Shown here: in pieces, positions 26,941 to 36,037 of the stretch
Numbering within the stretch: position 1 is the first letter of the stretch
Layout: each line of letters begins with the position of its first letter
DNA from: CATQGW01 sp965262235
GTDB lineage: Bacteria > Chloroflexota > Dehalococcoidia > Bin125
DNA: 64,000 nucleotides
Assembly (NCBI GenBank): GCA_965262235.1
Contig: OZ253504.1
Span: 3,038,001 to 3,102,000 of the forward strand
Direction of reading: 5' to 3'
Position numbers and translations under genes: made by a program
Notes under the pieces: model-generated
The model's input: only the letters and a program-made list of their open reading frames with translations
What the model was told of the DNA's origin: nothing
The model's database searches: none

Positions 26941-27033
26941 GATGCAGTAGAAATCGAGCGACTGCGGGGCACTGGGCCCGCGGGAAGGAGCTCCCCAATG
27001 CGCAAGCGCACGACGCGCGGAGAAACGGCCCCG
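26941..27033 (+). pseudogene. Duplicated leader and first codons of the thiolase gene (relic)
   Basis: This stretch closely matches 27778-27868, which is the leader and first 12 codons of the thiolase gene. Shared features are the GACTGCGGGGCACTG hairpin arm, AAGGAGCTCCC as ribosome binding site and a start reading ATG..AAGCGCACG, then CGCGGAGAAACGGC. After about 27033 the similarity ends and the sequence runs into the 3' end of Uma2 copy 3. The truncated reading frame encodes only about a dozen thiolase-like residues. It marks the breakpoint of a tandem duplication. Confidence 0.75.
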
Positions 27034-27054
27034 GCGCGCCCGACAGCGCGGTTG

Positions 27055-27705
27055 TCAGGCGGTCGGCGGCTGCGACTCCGCTCGCCAGACGTGGGTGAGG
27101 TCGACGCTGAGGCCCTCCATCACCAACTCACCGGAGAGGGTCATGGGGCGCTCCAGCTGCTCAGGCTCGGGCTGGCCTTCGCGGTAGACCCAGACGCTGT
27201 CTGTGAACGCATCCACGAGCCAGCCCAATCGAACACCGTTGGCCATCCAGCGCTCCATCTTGCGTTGCTGTTCGGGCGCGCTCTGGCCCCGCGAGCGGAC
27301 TTCAAGCACGAAATCTGGACAAACCCTCCAGACGCCTTCATCGCTGACCTCGATCTCGGCCAAGCGCTCACTGCAGACCCAGGAGAAATCAGGGGTTCGC
27401 ACCGAGGAATCAGGCAGTTCATAGCCTTCATCAGCCGCGCCGACATCGCCGCTGCCGCGGGAGAGCGCCCAGTTGTCAATCTGCCGCCCGATCGCGAATC
27501 CGCGCTTGCTGCTGAGATTTCCGGGTGGGCCAGTGATGACGAGCGCTCCTTCCGCCGTTCGCTCGAAGAACAGCGCCTCGTTGAGCGCGGCAAGTTCGAT
27601 CAGGCAGTCAGTCGTGAGCTCCCACTCCGCGGGTAGCCGCAGCGTCGTGCTGGCCCCGGGCACGATCGTTGGAGCGAGCGGAGGCTTGGTCGGTGCAGAA
27701 ACCAC
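27055..27705 (-). CDS. Uma2-family (DUF820) protein, copy 3
   Basis: This 216-aa protein starts at GTG 27705 (MVSAPTKPPLAP). Its motifs are LPDSSVRTPDFSWVCSERLA, PDFVLEVRSRGQSAPEQQRK and KMERWMANGVRLGWLVD. It sits directly upstream of and divergent from the thiolase gene. With copy 2 it forms a duplicated unit. All three copies share the EVR variant, so the active-site change predates the duplications or is tolerated by the family. Confidence 0.82.
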   Translation of the reverse strand: MVSAPTKPPLAPTIVPGASTTLRLPAEWELTTDCLIELAALNEALFFERTAEGALVITGPPGNLSSKRGFAIGRQIDNWALSRGSGDVGAADEGYELPDSSVRTPDFSWVCSERLAEIEVSDEGVWRVCPDFVLEVRSRGQSAPEQQRKMERWMANGVRLGWLVDAFTDSVWVYREGQPEPEQLERPMTLSGELVMEGLSVDLTHVWRAESQPPTA

Positions 27706-27783
27706 GGCGGCCTCTCAGTGGCTGTGACGCCATTGGACGCCATTGTAGGCGGGCGTCGGCACCGAGCTGTGTTGGGCATGCAC

Positions 27784-27832
27784 TAGAATCGGGCGACTGC
27801 GGGGCACTGTGCCCGCGGGAAGGAGCTCCCTG
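27784..27832 (+). promoter_or_regulatory. Thiolase leader: TAGAAT -10 box, hairpin and ribosome binding site
   Basis: TAGAAT at 27784-27789 is a good -10. The following leader of about 40 nt can fold GCGGGGC with GCCCGC, and GGGA with TCCC around AGGAGC, which would cover the Shine-Dalgarno. Both hairpins are kept in the duplicated relic at 26941-26997. Function as a translational control is a guess. Confidence 0.4.
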
Positions 27833-29014
27833 ATGGCTAAGCGCACGATGCGCGGAGAAACGGCAATCATCGGCATTGGCGAGACCACCTACTACAAGCG
27901 TGGCCGCTCGCCGGATCCCGAATTCAAGCTGGTCATCGAATCGATCCTCAAGGCCTGCGCCGACGCGGGGATCGAGCCGGAGGAGATCGACGGCTTCGCC
28001 TCGTACTCCAACGACCGCAACGACCCGTCACGGATCGCGGCGGCGCTGAACATCCCCGACCTGCGCTTCTCGAACATGGAGTGGGGCGGTGGCGGTGGCG
28101 GCGGTTCGGCGGCCTGCGCGCACGCGGCCTCCGCGGTCGCGACCGGCCTCGCCGATGTGGTGGTCGTCTTCCGCGGCCTCGCGCAGGGCCAGTTCGGACG
28201 CTTCGGCCAGGGCGCGCAGGTGCCGCAGGTGCGCGGCGACCAGGCCTACACGGCCCCCTACGGCTTGATGTCGCCCGCGCAGAGCTTCGCGATGCGCGTG
28301 CATCGGCTCTACCACGACCACGGCATCCGCCAGGACACGCTCAAGGCCTGCTCGCTGGCCTCCTACCACCACGCGCAGAACAATCCGCGCGCCGTGATGT
28401 ACGGGCGTCCGCTGACGCCGGAGGACTACGACCAGTCGCGCTGGATCGTCGAGCCGTTCCACCTGTTCGACTGCTGCCAGGAGAACGACGGCGCCGCAGC
28501 GCTGATCTTCGTCTCCGCCGACCGGGCCAAGGACTACCGGCAGCCGCCCGCGTATTTCCTCGGCGGAGCGGTCGGCTCGCCCAACCGTGCCGGCTCGGGC
28601 GCCCACAACGCGACCGACTACGCGACCTCGAACTTCAAGCCGGTCGCGCCACGGATGTACGACATGGCCGAGATCAAGCCCGAAGAGGTGGATGTCTCGC
28701 AGGTCTACGAGAACTTCACCGGCGGCGTGGTGATGAGCATCATCGAGCACGGCCTGACGACCTACGAGGCCGCCAACGACGACATCAACTTCGAGAACCT
28801 GATCGCGCCGTCGGGCAACATGCCGATCAACACCAGCGGCGGAAATCTGGCCGAGTGCTACATGCACGGTCTGGAGCTGCAGATCGAGGCGATTCGCCAG
28901 ATCCGCGGGCAGTCCTGCAACCAGGTCGAGGATGCCAACGTCGCGCTGGTCGCGTCCGGCCCGATGGTCACGCCGGTCTCCGACATGCTGATCGGCTCCG
29001 AGGCGGTGCTGTAA
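27833..29014 (+). CDS. Thiolase-fold (SCP2/lipid-transfer type) protein
   Basis: This 393-aa protein of the SCP-x thiolase type (the lipid-transfer-protein-like thiolase family) opens GETAIIGIGETTYYKRG. It continues through MEWGGGGGGGSAACAHAASA. The conserved residues are CCQENDGAAALIF and APSGNMPINTSGGNLAECY, the latter carrying the family NTSGG loop. The first catalytic Cys of true thiolases is not at the usual place (GGGGGGSAAC), a frequent feature of this subgroup. It is coupled to the next gene through TAATG, the usual thiolase-DUF35 pair, implying a heteromeric acyl-CoA C-C bond enzyme. Confidence 0.82.
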   Translation: MAKRTMRGETAIIGIGETTYYKRGRSPDPEFKLVIESILKACADAGIEPEEIDGFASYSNDRNDPSRIAAALNIPDLRFSNMEWGGGGGGGSAACAHAASAVATGLADVVVVFRGLAQGQFGRFGQGAQVPQVRGDQAYTAPYGLMSPAQSFAMRVHRLYHDHGIRQDTLKACSLASYHHAQNNPRAVMYGRPLTPEDYDQSRWIVEPFHLFDCCQENDGAAALIFVSADRAKDYRQPPAYFLGGAVGSPNRAGSGAHNATDYATSNFKPVAPRMYDMAEIKPEEVDVSQVYENFTGGVVMSIIEHGLTTYEAANDDINFENLIAPSGNMPINTSGGNLAECYMHGLELQIEAIRQIRGQSCNQVEDANVALVASGPMVTPVSDMLIGSEAVL

Positions 29015-29457
29015 TGGCCGGCCCCTACATCCTCGGCGAAGGCATGCCCGGCCCGGCGGCGGCGCATGACGGCCTCGACACCGAGTACTGGGAAGCGGCC
29101 AAGCGGCACGAGCTCTATGTGCAGCAGTGCCAGTCGTGCGACCGCCCGCAGTGGGGCCCCGAGTGGACCTGCCACCGCTGCCACTCGTTCGAGCTCGGCT
29201 GGCGCCAGCTCTCGGGCAAGGGCCGGATCTACTCGTGGGAGCGCGTCTGGCACCCGGTCCACCCCGCGCTGACCGATTCGTGCCCCTACGTCGTGGTGCT
29301 GGTCGAGCTCCCCGAGGCCGAAAACGTGCGGATGGTCGGCAATCTCGTCGGCGACCCGCTCCAGCCCGTCGAGATCGGCGCCGAAGTCGAAGTCGTCTTC
29401 GAGGACCATCCCGACGCCGAGCAGCCCTTCACCCTCGTCCACTGGCAGCGGACCTAG
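29014..29457 (+). CDS. DUF35 OB-fold/zinc-ribbon partner of the thiolase
   Basis: This 147-aa protein has an N-terminal rubredoxin-like zinc ribbon (CQSCDRPQWGPEWTCHRC) followed by an OB fold (GKGRIYSWERVWHPVHP to VEVVFEDH). This is the DUF35 family (ChsH2-like), known to form complexes with SCP2-type thiolases and with MaoC-like hydratases, where it helps bind acyl-CoA. The ATG overlaps the stop codon of the thiolase gene by one base. An EYWEAAKRHELYVQQC lead matches the family. It acts in the cytoplasm. Confidence 0.87.
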   Translation: MAGPYILGEGMPGPAAAHDGLDTEYWEAAKRHELYVQQCQSCDRPQWGPEWTCHRCHSFELGWRQLSGKGRIYSWERVWHPVHPALTDSCPYVVVLVELPEAENVRMVGNLVGDPLQPVEIGAEVEVVFEDHPDAEQPFTLVHWQRT

Positions 29458-29542
29458 GAACGCGCTGAATCACCGCGAGCCGTGTGCGCAGTTTCCGAGC
29501 CCAATATCGCCCCCCGAGGAGACCTGCGCGTAATCTCCATTT

Positions 29543-29592
29543 CCCCTCTCCCCCCGCTCGGCGGGGGGAGATGCCGCAGGCAGAGGGGGGCT
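29543..29592. repeat. Interspersed palindromic repeat (CCCCTCTCC type), copy 1
   Basis: CTCCCCCCGC-TCG-GCGGGGGGAG forms a 10-bp hairpin, nested in CCCCTCT...AGAGGGG. A second copy lies at 41066-41118. Each lies in a convergent gene junction. The rest of 29458-29734 contains GC-rich non-coding sequence with a TCACTTCGTGA inverted repeat and nothing else I can name. Confidence 0.75.
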
Positions 29593-29734
29593 CCGGGCGC
29601 GGCCTCAGCAGATAGCGGAAGCTCCCCACCGTCACTTCGTGACACCGCCACCGGCAGGGAAGGTCGGAGCAGTGGGACTTACGCGCAGGTCTCCGCGGGG
29701 GAAGCTGCTGGAGCAGTCGCCTCGCTCGTGCGCC

Positions 29735-32590
29735 CTAGCCGGTGTTGCGGAGGCCGGCGGCTACGCCGTTGACGCTGCGCAGGATCGCTTCGAGCGTCTC
29801 CTGGCGCTGCGGATCGTCGGGCTCCAGGCGGCGCAGGCGGCCGAGCAGGTCGACCTGGAGGAACGAGAGCGCGTCGACGTAGGGGTTGCGCAGATCGATC
29901 GACCGACGCAGGACGGGGGAGCCTTCGAGCAGCCGCGGCTGGCCGGTGAGGCGCTGCAGTTCGCTGACCGTGCGCTCGTATTCGGCGCGGAGCGTTTCGA
30001 ACGTCGCCAGGTCGATCGCTGGGTCGTCGGAGCCGAGCCGGCGGACGTAGTGCTCGGCGATCCCGAAGTCGGCCTTCGCGCAGACCATCTCGACGTTCGA
30101 GAGCAGCGTGGCGAAGAACGGCCAGGCGTCGCGCATCTCGGCCAGTAGGCGCTCACCCGCCGCGCCGTGCCGCTGGCGGAACTGTTCGAGCGCCGAGCCG
30201 ACGCCGAGCCAGCCGGTGATCACGTGGCGCGACTGCATCCAGGCGAAGACCCAGGGGATCGCGCGCAGCGCATCAAGCGTCGTCGGCCCGCCCGGGCGGA
30301 ACGTGGGCCGCGAGCCGATCGCGAGGTCGGAGAGCACGGCGATCGGCGTCACTCGGTAGAAGTAGTCGGGCAGCGCGGGATTCTCAACGACGAGCGCGCG
30401 GTACGTCGCCTCCGCGATCGTCGCGAGCTCGTCGACGGCGTCTTGGTAGCGCTGCTGGCTGCCCGCGTCGATGTGCTGATCGGGGCGCTCGACGCTCTTG
30501 GCCAGCGCGGCGGCGAGCGACTGTTCGAGGCTCCAGCGGGCGATCGCGGGCAGCCCGTAGGTGAACTGAATCATCTCGCCCTGCTCGGTGAGCTTGATCG
30601 CGCCGGTCATCGTGCCCGGCGGCAGCGCCAGGATCGCGTCGTGCGAGGGCCCGCCGCCGCGGCTGACGGTGCCGCCGCGGCCATGGAAGAAGATCAGCCG
30701 CACGCCGGCGGCCTCGGCCTCGGCCTGCATCTGCTCCTGCGCGCGGTAGAGGCCCCACAGCGACGGCAGCACGCCCGCGCCCTTGGCCGAGTCCGAGTAG
30801 CCGACCATGACCTCCTGGACGTCGCCGTGGGCGCGCAGGTGGCGACGGTAGGCGTCGTGGTTGAAGAGTCTGCGCAGCACGTCGGCGGCGCCTTCGAGGT
30901 CGCTGACCCGCTCGAAGAGCGGTGCGATTCGCAGGCGTCCCCCCGGAGCGCCGGCTTCGAGGTCATTGAGCCCGGCCTGGCGCGCGAGCAGCAGCGGCGC
31001 GAGCACATCGGCGGGATGCGCCGCCATCGACACCACGCAGGTCTGCATCGCATCGCCGCCGAGCAGGTCGGTGATCCGCCGGGCGGTCTCGAAGCGGCGC
31101 ATCGTTTCGTCGGCGGCGAGGCGCGAGCCGGCCGGGAACCAGTCGCGGTCCAGCTCGCGGGCGAGCATCGTCTCGCGTTCATCGAGCGAGAGATCGAGGT
31201 AGTCGCGACCGTCAGGCGCGATGTCGAGCTCGCGCACGACCTCGGCCGTCGCGGCGTGGAAGCGGGCGGCGTGGTCGCGCAGGTCGAGCGTGGCGAGATG
31301 GAAGCCAAACGCGTGCGCGCGGTCGAGCAGCGGCTGCACGGCGACCTCCGCGCTGGCGATGGCGGCGTGGCCGCGCAGGCTTTCGATCATCGCCTCGAGG
31401 TCGGCGATGTACTCATCGACGCGTCGGTAGGGCGCGCCGTCGGCCTCCTGCGCGCCGCCGACCGTGGCGATCTCGCCGGCCAGCAGCGGCAGCGCGCGGG
31501 CGTCGATCAGCGCATGATTCTGGGCCAGCGTCGCGCGCAGGCGGGCGTCCATGAAGCGCAGCTTCTGGCGGTAGAGCTCGTTGCCGGAGCGGTCCGCGAG
31601 GTCGTCGTGCACGGCGGGCATCAGCTCCGCGTCGCGGGTCAGGCCGGCCTCCAGCGCCGGCGCGGCGCCGACCCGGCGGCGTGAGTGGGGCAGCAGGGTG
31701 TCGAGCTCGCGCACGGCTTCGAGATGCGCCAGCAGCGCCGTCTCGCGCATCATCAGCGCCGTCTGCCAGGTCAGCTCGGGCGTCACGTTGGGATTGCCGT
31801 CGGCATCTCCGCCCATCCAGGAGCCGAGCCGGATCGGAGCGAGCACTTCGTTGGCCGCCGCGCCCGTGGCGTCGCGCAGCGCCGCCGTGACCTCCGGTAC
31901 CGCATCCCACAGCGTGGAGCGGAAGGTGCGCAGCAGCAGCCGCGACTCCTCAAGCACGGTCGGCCGCCGGTGGCGCAGATGATCGGCCTGCCAGATGCCC
32001 TCGATCTGCATCGCAATGCGACCGTCGATCGCGCGGCGTTCGTCAGGCGTCGCGCTCTCGCGCTCGAGCAGATCGCGGTGCACCGACTGGAGCTTCTGCA
32101 TCAGCGTCAGACGCTGCGATTCGGTCGGGTGCGCGGTGAAGACGGGCTGCAGCCGCAGTTGTGCGGCGGCGGCGCGGAGATCGTCGTCGGCGATGTGGTC
32201 GCTGCGCAGGTGCTCGGCGATCGCGGCCAGTGAACGCGGCGCGGGTTCGTGATTGTCGGCGGCGCGCACCCGGCGGCGCCGAACGCGGTGCGTCTCTTCG
32301 GCCATGTTGACGAGCAGGAAGTAGGCCAGGAAGGCGCGCCCGACGTTGGCCGCGAGATCGAGCGGCCAGCCGGCCACCAGCGTCGCCATCTGCTCGTCGA
32401 GCTGCGGCTCGGCGGCGCCGCTCACTCCGCGGCGGCGGCGCGCGAGGCCGCGCAGCGCCTCGACGGCGTTGTAGACGCGCTCGCCCTCGACCGCCGAGAT
32501 GGTCTGCCCGAGCAGGTCGCCGAGCAGACGCACGTCCCGTGCGAGGGGCGCATCAACTTCGCGTCGATCGTGAATCGCTGGCTCGGTCAT
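29735..32590 (-). CDS. ppc: Phosphoenolpyruvate carboxylase
   Basis: This 951-aa enzyme carboxylates PEP to oxaloacetate, refilling the TCA cycle. The catalytic His loop reads VFTAHPTESQRLT. FFHGRGGTVSRGGGPSHDAI holds the PEP-binding Arg loop, and GYSDSAKGAGVLPS the metal and bicarbonate site. The C-terminus ends LRNTG, near the usual QNTG. GYSDSAKGAG has Gly where most family members have Asp after the Lys. I chose ATG 32590, followed by TEPAIHDRREV, with GGGGAG upstream and TACACT as a possible -10. It is divergent from the S9 peptidase. Confidence 0.95.
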   Translation of the reverse strand: MTEPAIHDRREVDAPLARDVRLLGDLLGQTISAVEGERVYNAVEALRGLARRRRGVSGAAEPQLDEQMATLVAGWPLDLAANVGRAFLAYFLLVNMAEETHRVRRRRVRAADNHEPAPRSLAAIAEHLRSDHIADDDLRAAAAQLRLQPVFTAHPTESQRLTLMQKLQSVHRDLLERESATPDERRAIDGRIAMQIEGIWQADHLRHRRPTVLEESRLLLRTFRSTLWDAVPEVTAALRDATGAAANEVLAPIRLGSWMGGDADGNPNVTPELTWQTALMMRETALLAHLEAVRELDTLLPHSRRRVGAAPALEAGLTRDAELMPAVHDDLADRSGNELYRQKLRFMDARLRATLAQNHALIDARALPLLAGEIATVGGAQEADGAPYRRVDEYIADLEAMIESLRGHAAIASAEVAVQPLLDRAHAFGFHLATLDLRDHAARFHAATAEVVRELDIAPDGRDYLDLSLDERETMLARELDRDWFPAGSRLAADETMRRFETARRITDLLGGDAMQTCVVSMAAHPADVLAPLLLARQAGLNDLEAGAPGGRLRIAPLFERVSDLEGAADVLRRLFNHDAYRRHLRAHGDVQEVMVGYSDSAKGAGVLPSLWGLYRAQEQMQAEAEAAGVRLIFFHGRGGTVSRGGGPSHDAILALPPGTMTGAIKLTEQGEMIQFTYGLPAIARWSLEQSLAAALAKSVERPDQHIDAGSQQRYQDAVDELATIAEATYRALVVENPALPDYFYRVTPIAVLSDLAIGSRPTFRPGGPTTLDALRAIPWVFAWMQSRHVITGWLGVGSALEQFRQRHGAAGERLLAEMRDAWPFFATLLSNVEMVCAKADFGIAEHYVRRLGSDDPAIDLATFETLRAEYERTVSELQRLTGQPRLLEGSPVLRRSIDLRNPYVDALSFLQVDLLGRLRRLEPDDPQRQETLEAILRSVNGVAAGLRNTG

Positions 32591-32652
32591 TACGCTCCCC
32601 GTGGCAGTGTATGCCTCGATCCGTCGCCTACGATTCGAGCGAAGGAGACCCC

Positions 32653-34617
32653 ATGGCCGAATCCCGGATTGCTCCCTACGGCGCATGGCAGTCGCCGGTC
32701 AGCGCTGAGATGTTGACCTCGGGCGCGCTGCGCTTCGTTGAGATCGACGTCGACGGTGACGACATCTACTGGGTCGAATCGCGGCCCGACGAGCAGGGCC
32801 GCTACGCCGTGATGCGGCGCTCGGCCGACGGTGAGACGACGGAGGTCACAGGACCCGAGCACAGCGCGCGCACGCTGGTGCACGAATACGGCGGCGGCGC
32901 ACTGGCGGTGCGGGACGGGGTGATCTACTTCTCGAACTTCAGCGACCAGCGGCTCTGGCGGCAGCAGGCCGACGATCCGGGCACGCCCAGCCCGGCCACG
33001 CCGATCACGCCGGCGATCAACGTGCGCTACGCGGACGCGACGATCGATGCCGCGCGCGGGCGCTTGATCTGCGTCGCTGAGGACCACCGTCGCGAGGGTG
33101 TCGAGGCGGAGAATCTGCTCGTTTCGGTCCCGACCGACGGCTCGATCGCCGAGGACGGTGAGCCTGAGCCGATCCACCGCGGCTTCGATTTCTACGCCGC
33201 GCCAAGGCTGAGCCCCGATGGCGCCCGGCTGGCCTGGTTCTGCTGGAACCACCCGCGGATGCCCTGGGACGCGACCGAGCTGTGGCTGGCCAACGTGGCG
33301 AGCGACGGCTCGCTGCTCAACCCCCGACGGATCGCGGGCGACACGCGCGGCGACGTCTCGATCATCGAGCCACACTGGGCCGCCGACGGGACGCTCTACT
33401 GCGTCTCCGATCAGTCGGGCTGGTGGAATCTGCAGCGCGTCGAGGGCGACGCGCTGAAGCCCGTGCACGCGGTCGAGGCCGAGTTCGGTCAGCCGATGTG
33501 GTCGTTCAGCGAAGGCAGCTTCGGAGCCCTCGGCGACGGACGGCTCGGCGTTGTCTGGGCCGCACGGGGGCTCTGGAGCGTCGGCGCGCTCGATCCGGGC
33601 AGCGGCGAGCGGACCGAGTTCGAGACGCCCTACAACGCGTTCTTCATGGTCCGTGCCACGAGCGGCAAGATCGTCGCGAACGCCGCCGGCCCCACCGCGG
33701 GCGGCGCGATCGTGGCCATCGATGCGCAGACCGGCGAGGTCGAGATTCTCCGCACCGGTTCGAGCGCGCAGCTCGATCCCGACTACGTCTCGACTCCAGA
33801 GCCGATCGAGTACCCGTCAACCGACGGGCGCACCGCCCACGCCTTCTTCTACCCGCCGCGCAACCCCGACTTCGTGGGGCCGGAGGGTGAGCTGCCGCCG
33901 CTGCTGACCTTCACCCACGGTGGGCCGACCGGAGCCACGGCGGGCGTGTTCGCGCTCGCAATCCAGTACTGGACCACGCGCGGGTTCGCGGTGATCGACG
34001 TGAACTACGGCGGCTCGACCGGCTACGGCACCGCCTACCGGCGCCTGCTGCACGGCAACTGGGGCATCGTTGACGTGGAGGACTGCTGCGCCGGGGCGGA
34101 GTATCTCGTCGAGCGCGGCGATGTGGACGGGAACCGGCTCGCGATTCGGGGCGGCAGCGCGGGCGGCTACACGACGCTCTGCGCGCTGACCTATCGCGAT
34201 GTCTTCAACGCGGGCGCGTCGCACTTCGGCGTCAGCGACGCCGCCGCGCTGGCGCGCGACACGCACAAGTTCGAGTCGCGCTATCTCGACTCGCTGATCG
34301 GACCGTATCCCGAGCGTCAGGAGCTCTACGAGCAGCGCTCGCCGATCTTCTCGGCGGAGCGGCTCAGCTGCCCGGTGATCTTCCTGCAGGGCCTGGAGGA
34401 CAAGATCGTGCCGCCGAATCAGGCCGAGCGGATGGTCGAGGCGCTGCGTTCACGGGGCGTGCCGGTCGCCTATCTGGCCTTCGAGGGCGAGCAGCACGGT
34501 TTCCGGATGGCGGCCAACATCCAGCGCGCGACGGAGGCGGAGCTCGACTTCTACGGCCGCATCTTCGGCTTCGTGCCGGCGGGCGAGATCGAGCCGGTGG
34601 AGATCTTCAATCTCTGA
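32653..34617 (+). CDS. S9 family (prolyl oligopeptidase-like) serine peptidase
   Basis: This 654-aa protein has an N-terminal beta-propeller (about residues 30-390, with WD40-like repeats such as RLSPDGARLAWFCWNHP) and a C-terminal alpha/beta-hydrolase domain. The nucleophile is in IRGGSAGGYTTL, the acid in LEDKIVPPNQ and the His in GEQHGFRM. The oxyanion region is FTHGGPTGAT. This is the S9C acylaminoacyl-peptidase/dipeptidyl-peptidase branch. No signal peptide is seen, so it is cytoplasmic and recycles peptides. GAAGGAG precedes the ATG, and TACGAT is a possible -10. Confidence 0.9.
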   Translation: MAESRIAPYGAWQSPVSAEMLTSGALRFVEIDVDGDDIYWVESRPDEQGRYAVMRRSADGETTEVTGPEHSARTLVHEYGGGALAVRDGVIYFSNFSDQRLWRQQADDPGTPSPATPITPAINVRYADATIDAARGRLICVAEDHRREGVEAENLLVSVPTDGSIAEDGEPEPIHRGFDFYAAPRLSPDGARLAWFCWNHPRMPWDATELWLANVASDGSLLNPRRIAGDTRGDVSIIEPHWAADGTLYCVSDQSGWWNLQRVEGDALKPVHAVEAEFGQPMWSFSEGSFGALGDGRLGVVWAARGLWSVGALDPGSGERTEFETPYNAFFMVRATSGKIVANAAGPTAGGAIVAIDAQTGEVEILRTGSSAQLDPDYVSTPEPIEYPSTDGRTAHAFFYPPRNPDFVGPEGELPPLLTFTHGGPTGATAGVFALAIQYWTTRGFAVIDVNYGGSTGYGTAYRRLLHGNWGIVDVEDCCAGAEYLVERGDVDGNRLAIRGGSAGGYTTLCALTYRDVFNAGASHFGVSDAAALARDTHKFESRYLDSLIGPYPERQELYEQRSPIFSAERLSCPVIFLQGLEDKIVPPNQAERMVEALRSRGVPVAYLAFEGEQHGFRMAANIQRATEAELDFYGRIFGFVPAGEIEPVEIFNL

Positions 34618-34687
34618 GCCGATCCACGAACTCGACGCGTCGCAGCTTCGCGCGCATTACGGGCGCGGCGAGCTGTCGCCGCTCGAA

Positions 34688-36037
34688 GTGGCCGAGCATC
34701 TGCTCGAGCGGATCGAGCGCTTCCAACCGCGGCTGCATGCGTTTCTCACCGTCACGGGCGAGCTGGCGCTGGAGCAGGCGCGCGACGCCACGGCGCGCTG
34801 GCAGCGCGTGCGCAGGGGCGATGGCGCCGCGCCGCCGCTGCTGGGCGTCCCGGTCACGATCAAGGACCTGATCGATGTGCGCGGCGTGCCCACGACGATG
34901 GGCTCGCTCGTCACCAGCCGAGCGCCGGCCGAGCGCGACGAGATCGCGGTCGAGCGATTGCGCGCAGCGGGCGCGCTGATTCTGGGCAAGACCAACACCT
35001 CCGAGTTCGGGCTGGCCGCGCAGACGATCAACCGGCTCGGGCCCGCGGCGGCGAACCCGCATGACCTCACGCGCACGCCGGGCGGCTCGAGCGGCGGCGC
35101 GGCAGCGGCCTGCGCGGCCGGCCTGGGCCCGCTGCACCACGGCACCGACGGCGGCGGCTCGGTGCGCCTGCCGGCCGCTTACTGCGGCGTGGTCGGACTC
35201 AAGCCGACGACGCGGCGGATTCCGCGCCGCGCCCGCGGCGCGGGCATGGCGCAGATCGCCTCCGACGGCGCGATCACGCGCAGCGTCGCCGACGCGGCAC
35301 TGATGCTGCAGGTGATGGCCGGTGCGCATCCCGACGATCCCGCCTGTCGGCCCGAGCGGCCGCCCGATTTCGTGGCAGCGACGAGGGAGGGCTCGCTTGC
35401 CGGACTCCGCATCGCGTGTACCACGAGGCTTGGGTCGGAGACTCCGTGCGAGCCGGCGGTGGCGCGAGCGCTCGTCCGCGCAGCCGAGGCGCTGCGCGAT
35501 GCGGGCGCCAGCGTGACCGACGAGTCGCCGCAGATCGTTGACCCACTGATGGTGTTCCCGACGATCTCGGCCGTTGGGGCGGCGGCGAACTACGGCGCGC
35601 TCTGCGCGGGGCGCGAGGCTGAGCTGTCTGACTACACACGCGGCAGTCTGCGGCGCGGGCTGGCGCTCTCCGGCGTTGAGGTCGCGCGCGCCGATGCGCT
35701 ACGCGATCAGCTCACCCATCAGATGCAACGCTTCTTCAGCCGCTACGACGCGCTGCTGACTCCGACCAGCGCGATCACGGCGCACGCGCACGGGGCGCGG
35801 ATCGACGCGATCGCCGGGCAGGCGATCAACCCGTGGACCTTGTCGATCCGCTACACGCCGCTGGCGAACCTGATCGGGGCGCCGGCCATCGCACTGCCAG
35901 CAGAGGTGGACGCGAGGGGACTGCCGACATCGATCCAGATCGTCAGCAAAGCAGGCGATGAGGTGACGATGCTTGGGATCGCTGCCGCGTACGCTCGGAC
36001 GCTGCCGGGGATCGTCGTGCCGCTGGGTGAGGACTAA
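34688..36037 (+). CDS. Amidase signature family hydrolase
   Basis: This 449-aa amidase is complete in its core. The catalytic Lys is in PVTIKDLIDVRG. The cis-Ser loop is TPGGSSGGAAAACAAG and the nucleophile Ser is in GTDGGGSVRLPAAYCG. The C-terminal ANLIGAPAIALPAEVDARGL fits as well. Family-like sequence (ELDASQLRAHYGRGELSPLE) continues in frame upstream of GTG 34688 to about 34616. No ATG, GTG or TTG is available there, so the true start may be a rare codon such as ATC 34610, or the first helix has lost its start. It follows the S9 gene at once. The substrate is unknown. Confidence 0.85.
   Translation: MAEHLLERIERFQPRLHAFLTVTGELALEQARDATARWQRVRRGDGAAPPLLGVPVTIKDLIDVRGVPTTMGSLVTSRAPAERDEIAVERLRAAGALILGKTNTSEFGLAAQTINRLGPAAANPHDLTRTPGGSSGGAAAACAAGLGPLHHGTDGGGSVRLPAAYCGVVGLKPTTRRIPRRARGAGMAQIASDGAITRSVADAALMLQVMAGAHPDDPACRPERPPDFVAATREGSLAGLRIACTTRLGSETPCEPAVARALVRAAEALRDAGASVTDESPQIVDPLMVFPTISAVGAAANYGALCAGREAELSDYTRGSLRRGLALSGVEVARADALRDQLTHQMQRFFSRYDALLTPTSAITAHAHGARIDAIAGQAINPWTLSIRYTPLANLIGAPAIALPAEVDARGLPTSIQIVSKAGDEVTMLGIAAAYARTLPGIVVPLGED

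Noticed and set aside
30167..31684. A long open frame (about 505 codons) opposite ppc
   Set aside because: It is antisense to clearly conserved PEP carboxylase motifs. Long shadow frames are expected in high-G+C DNA and its translation has no family features.
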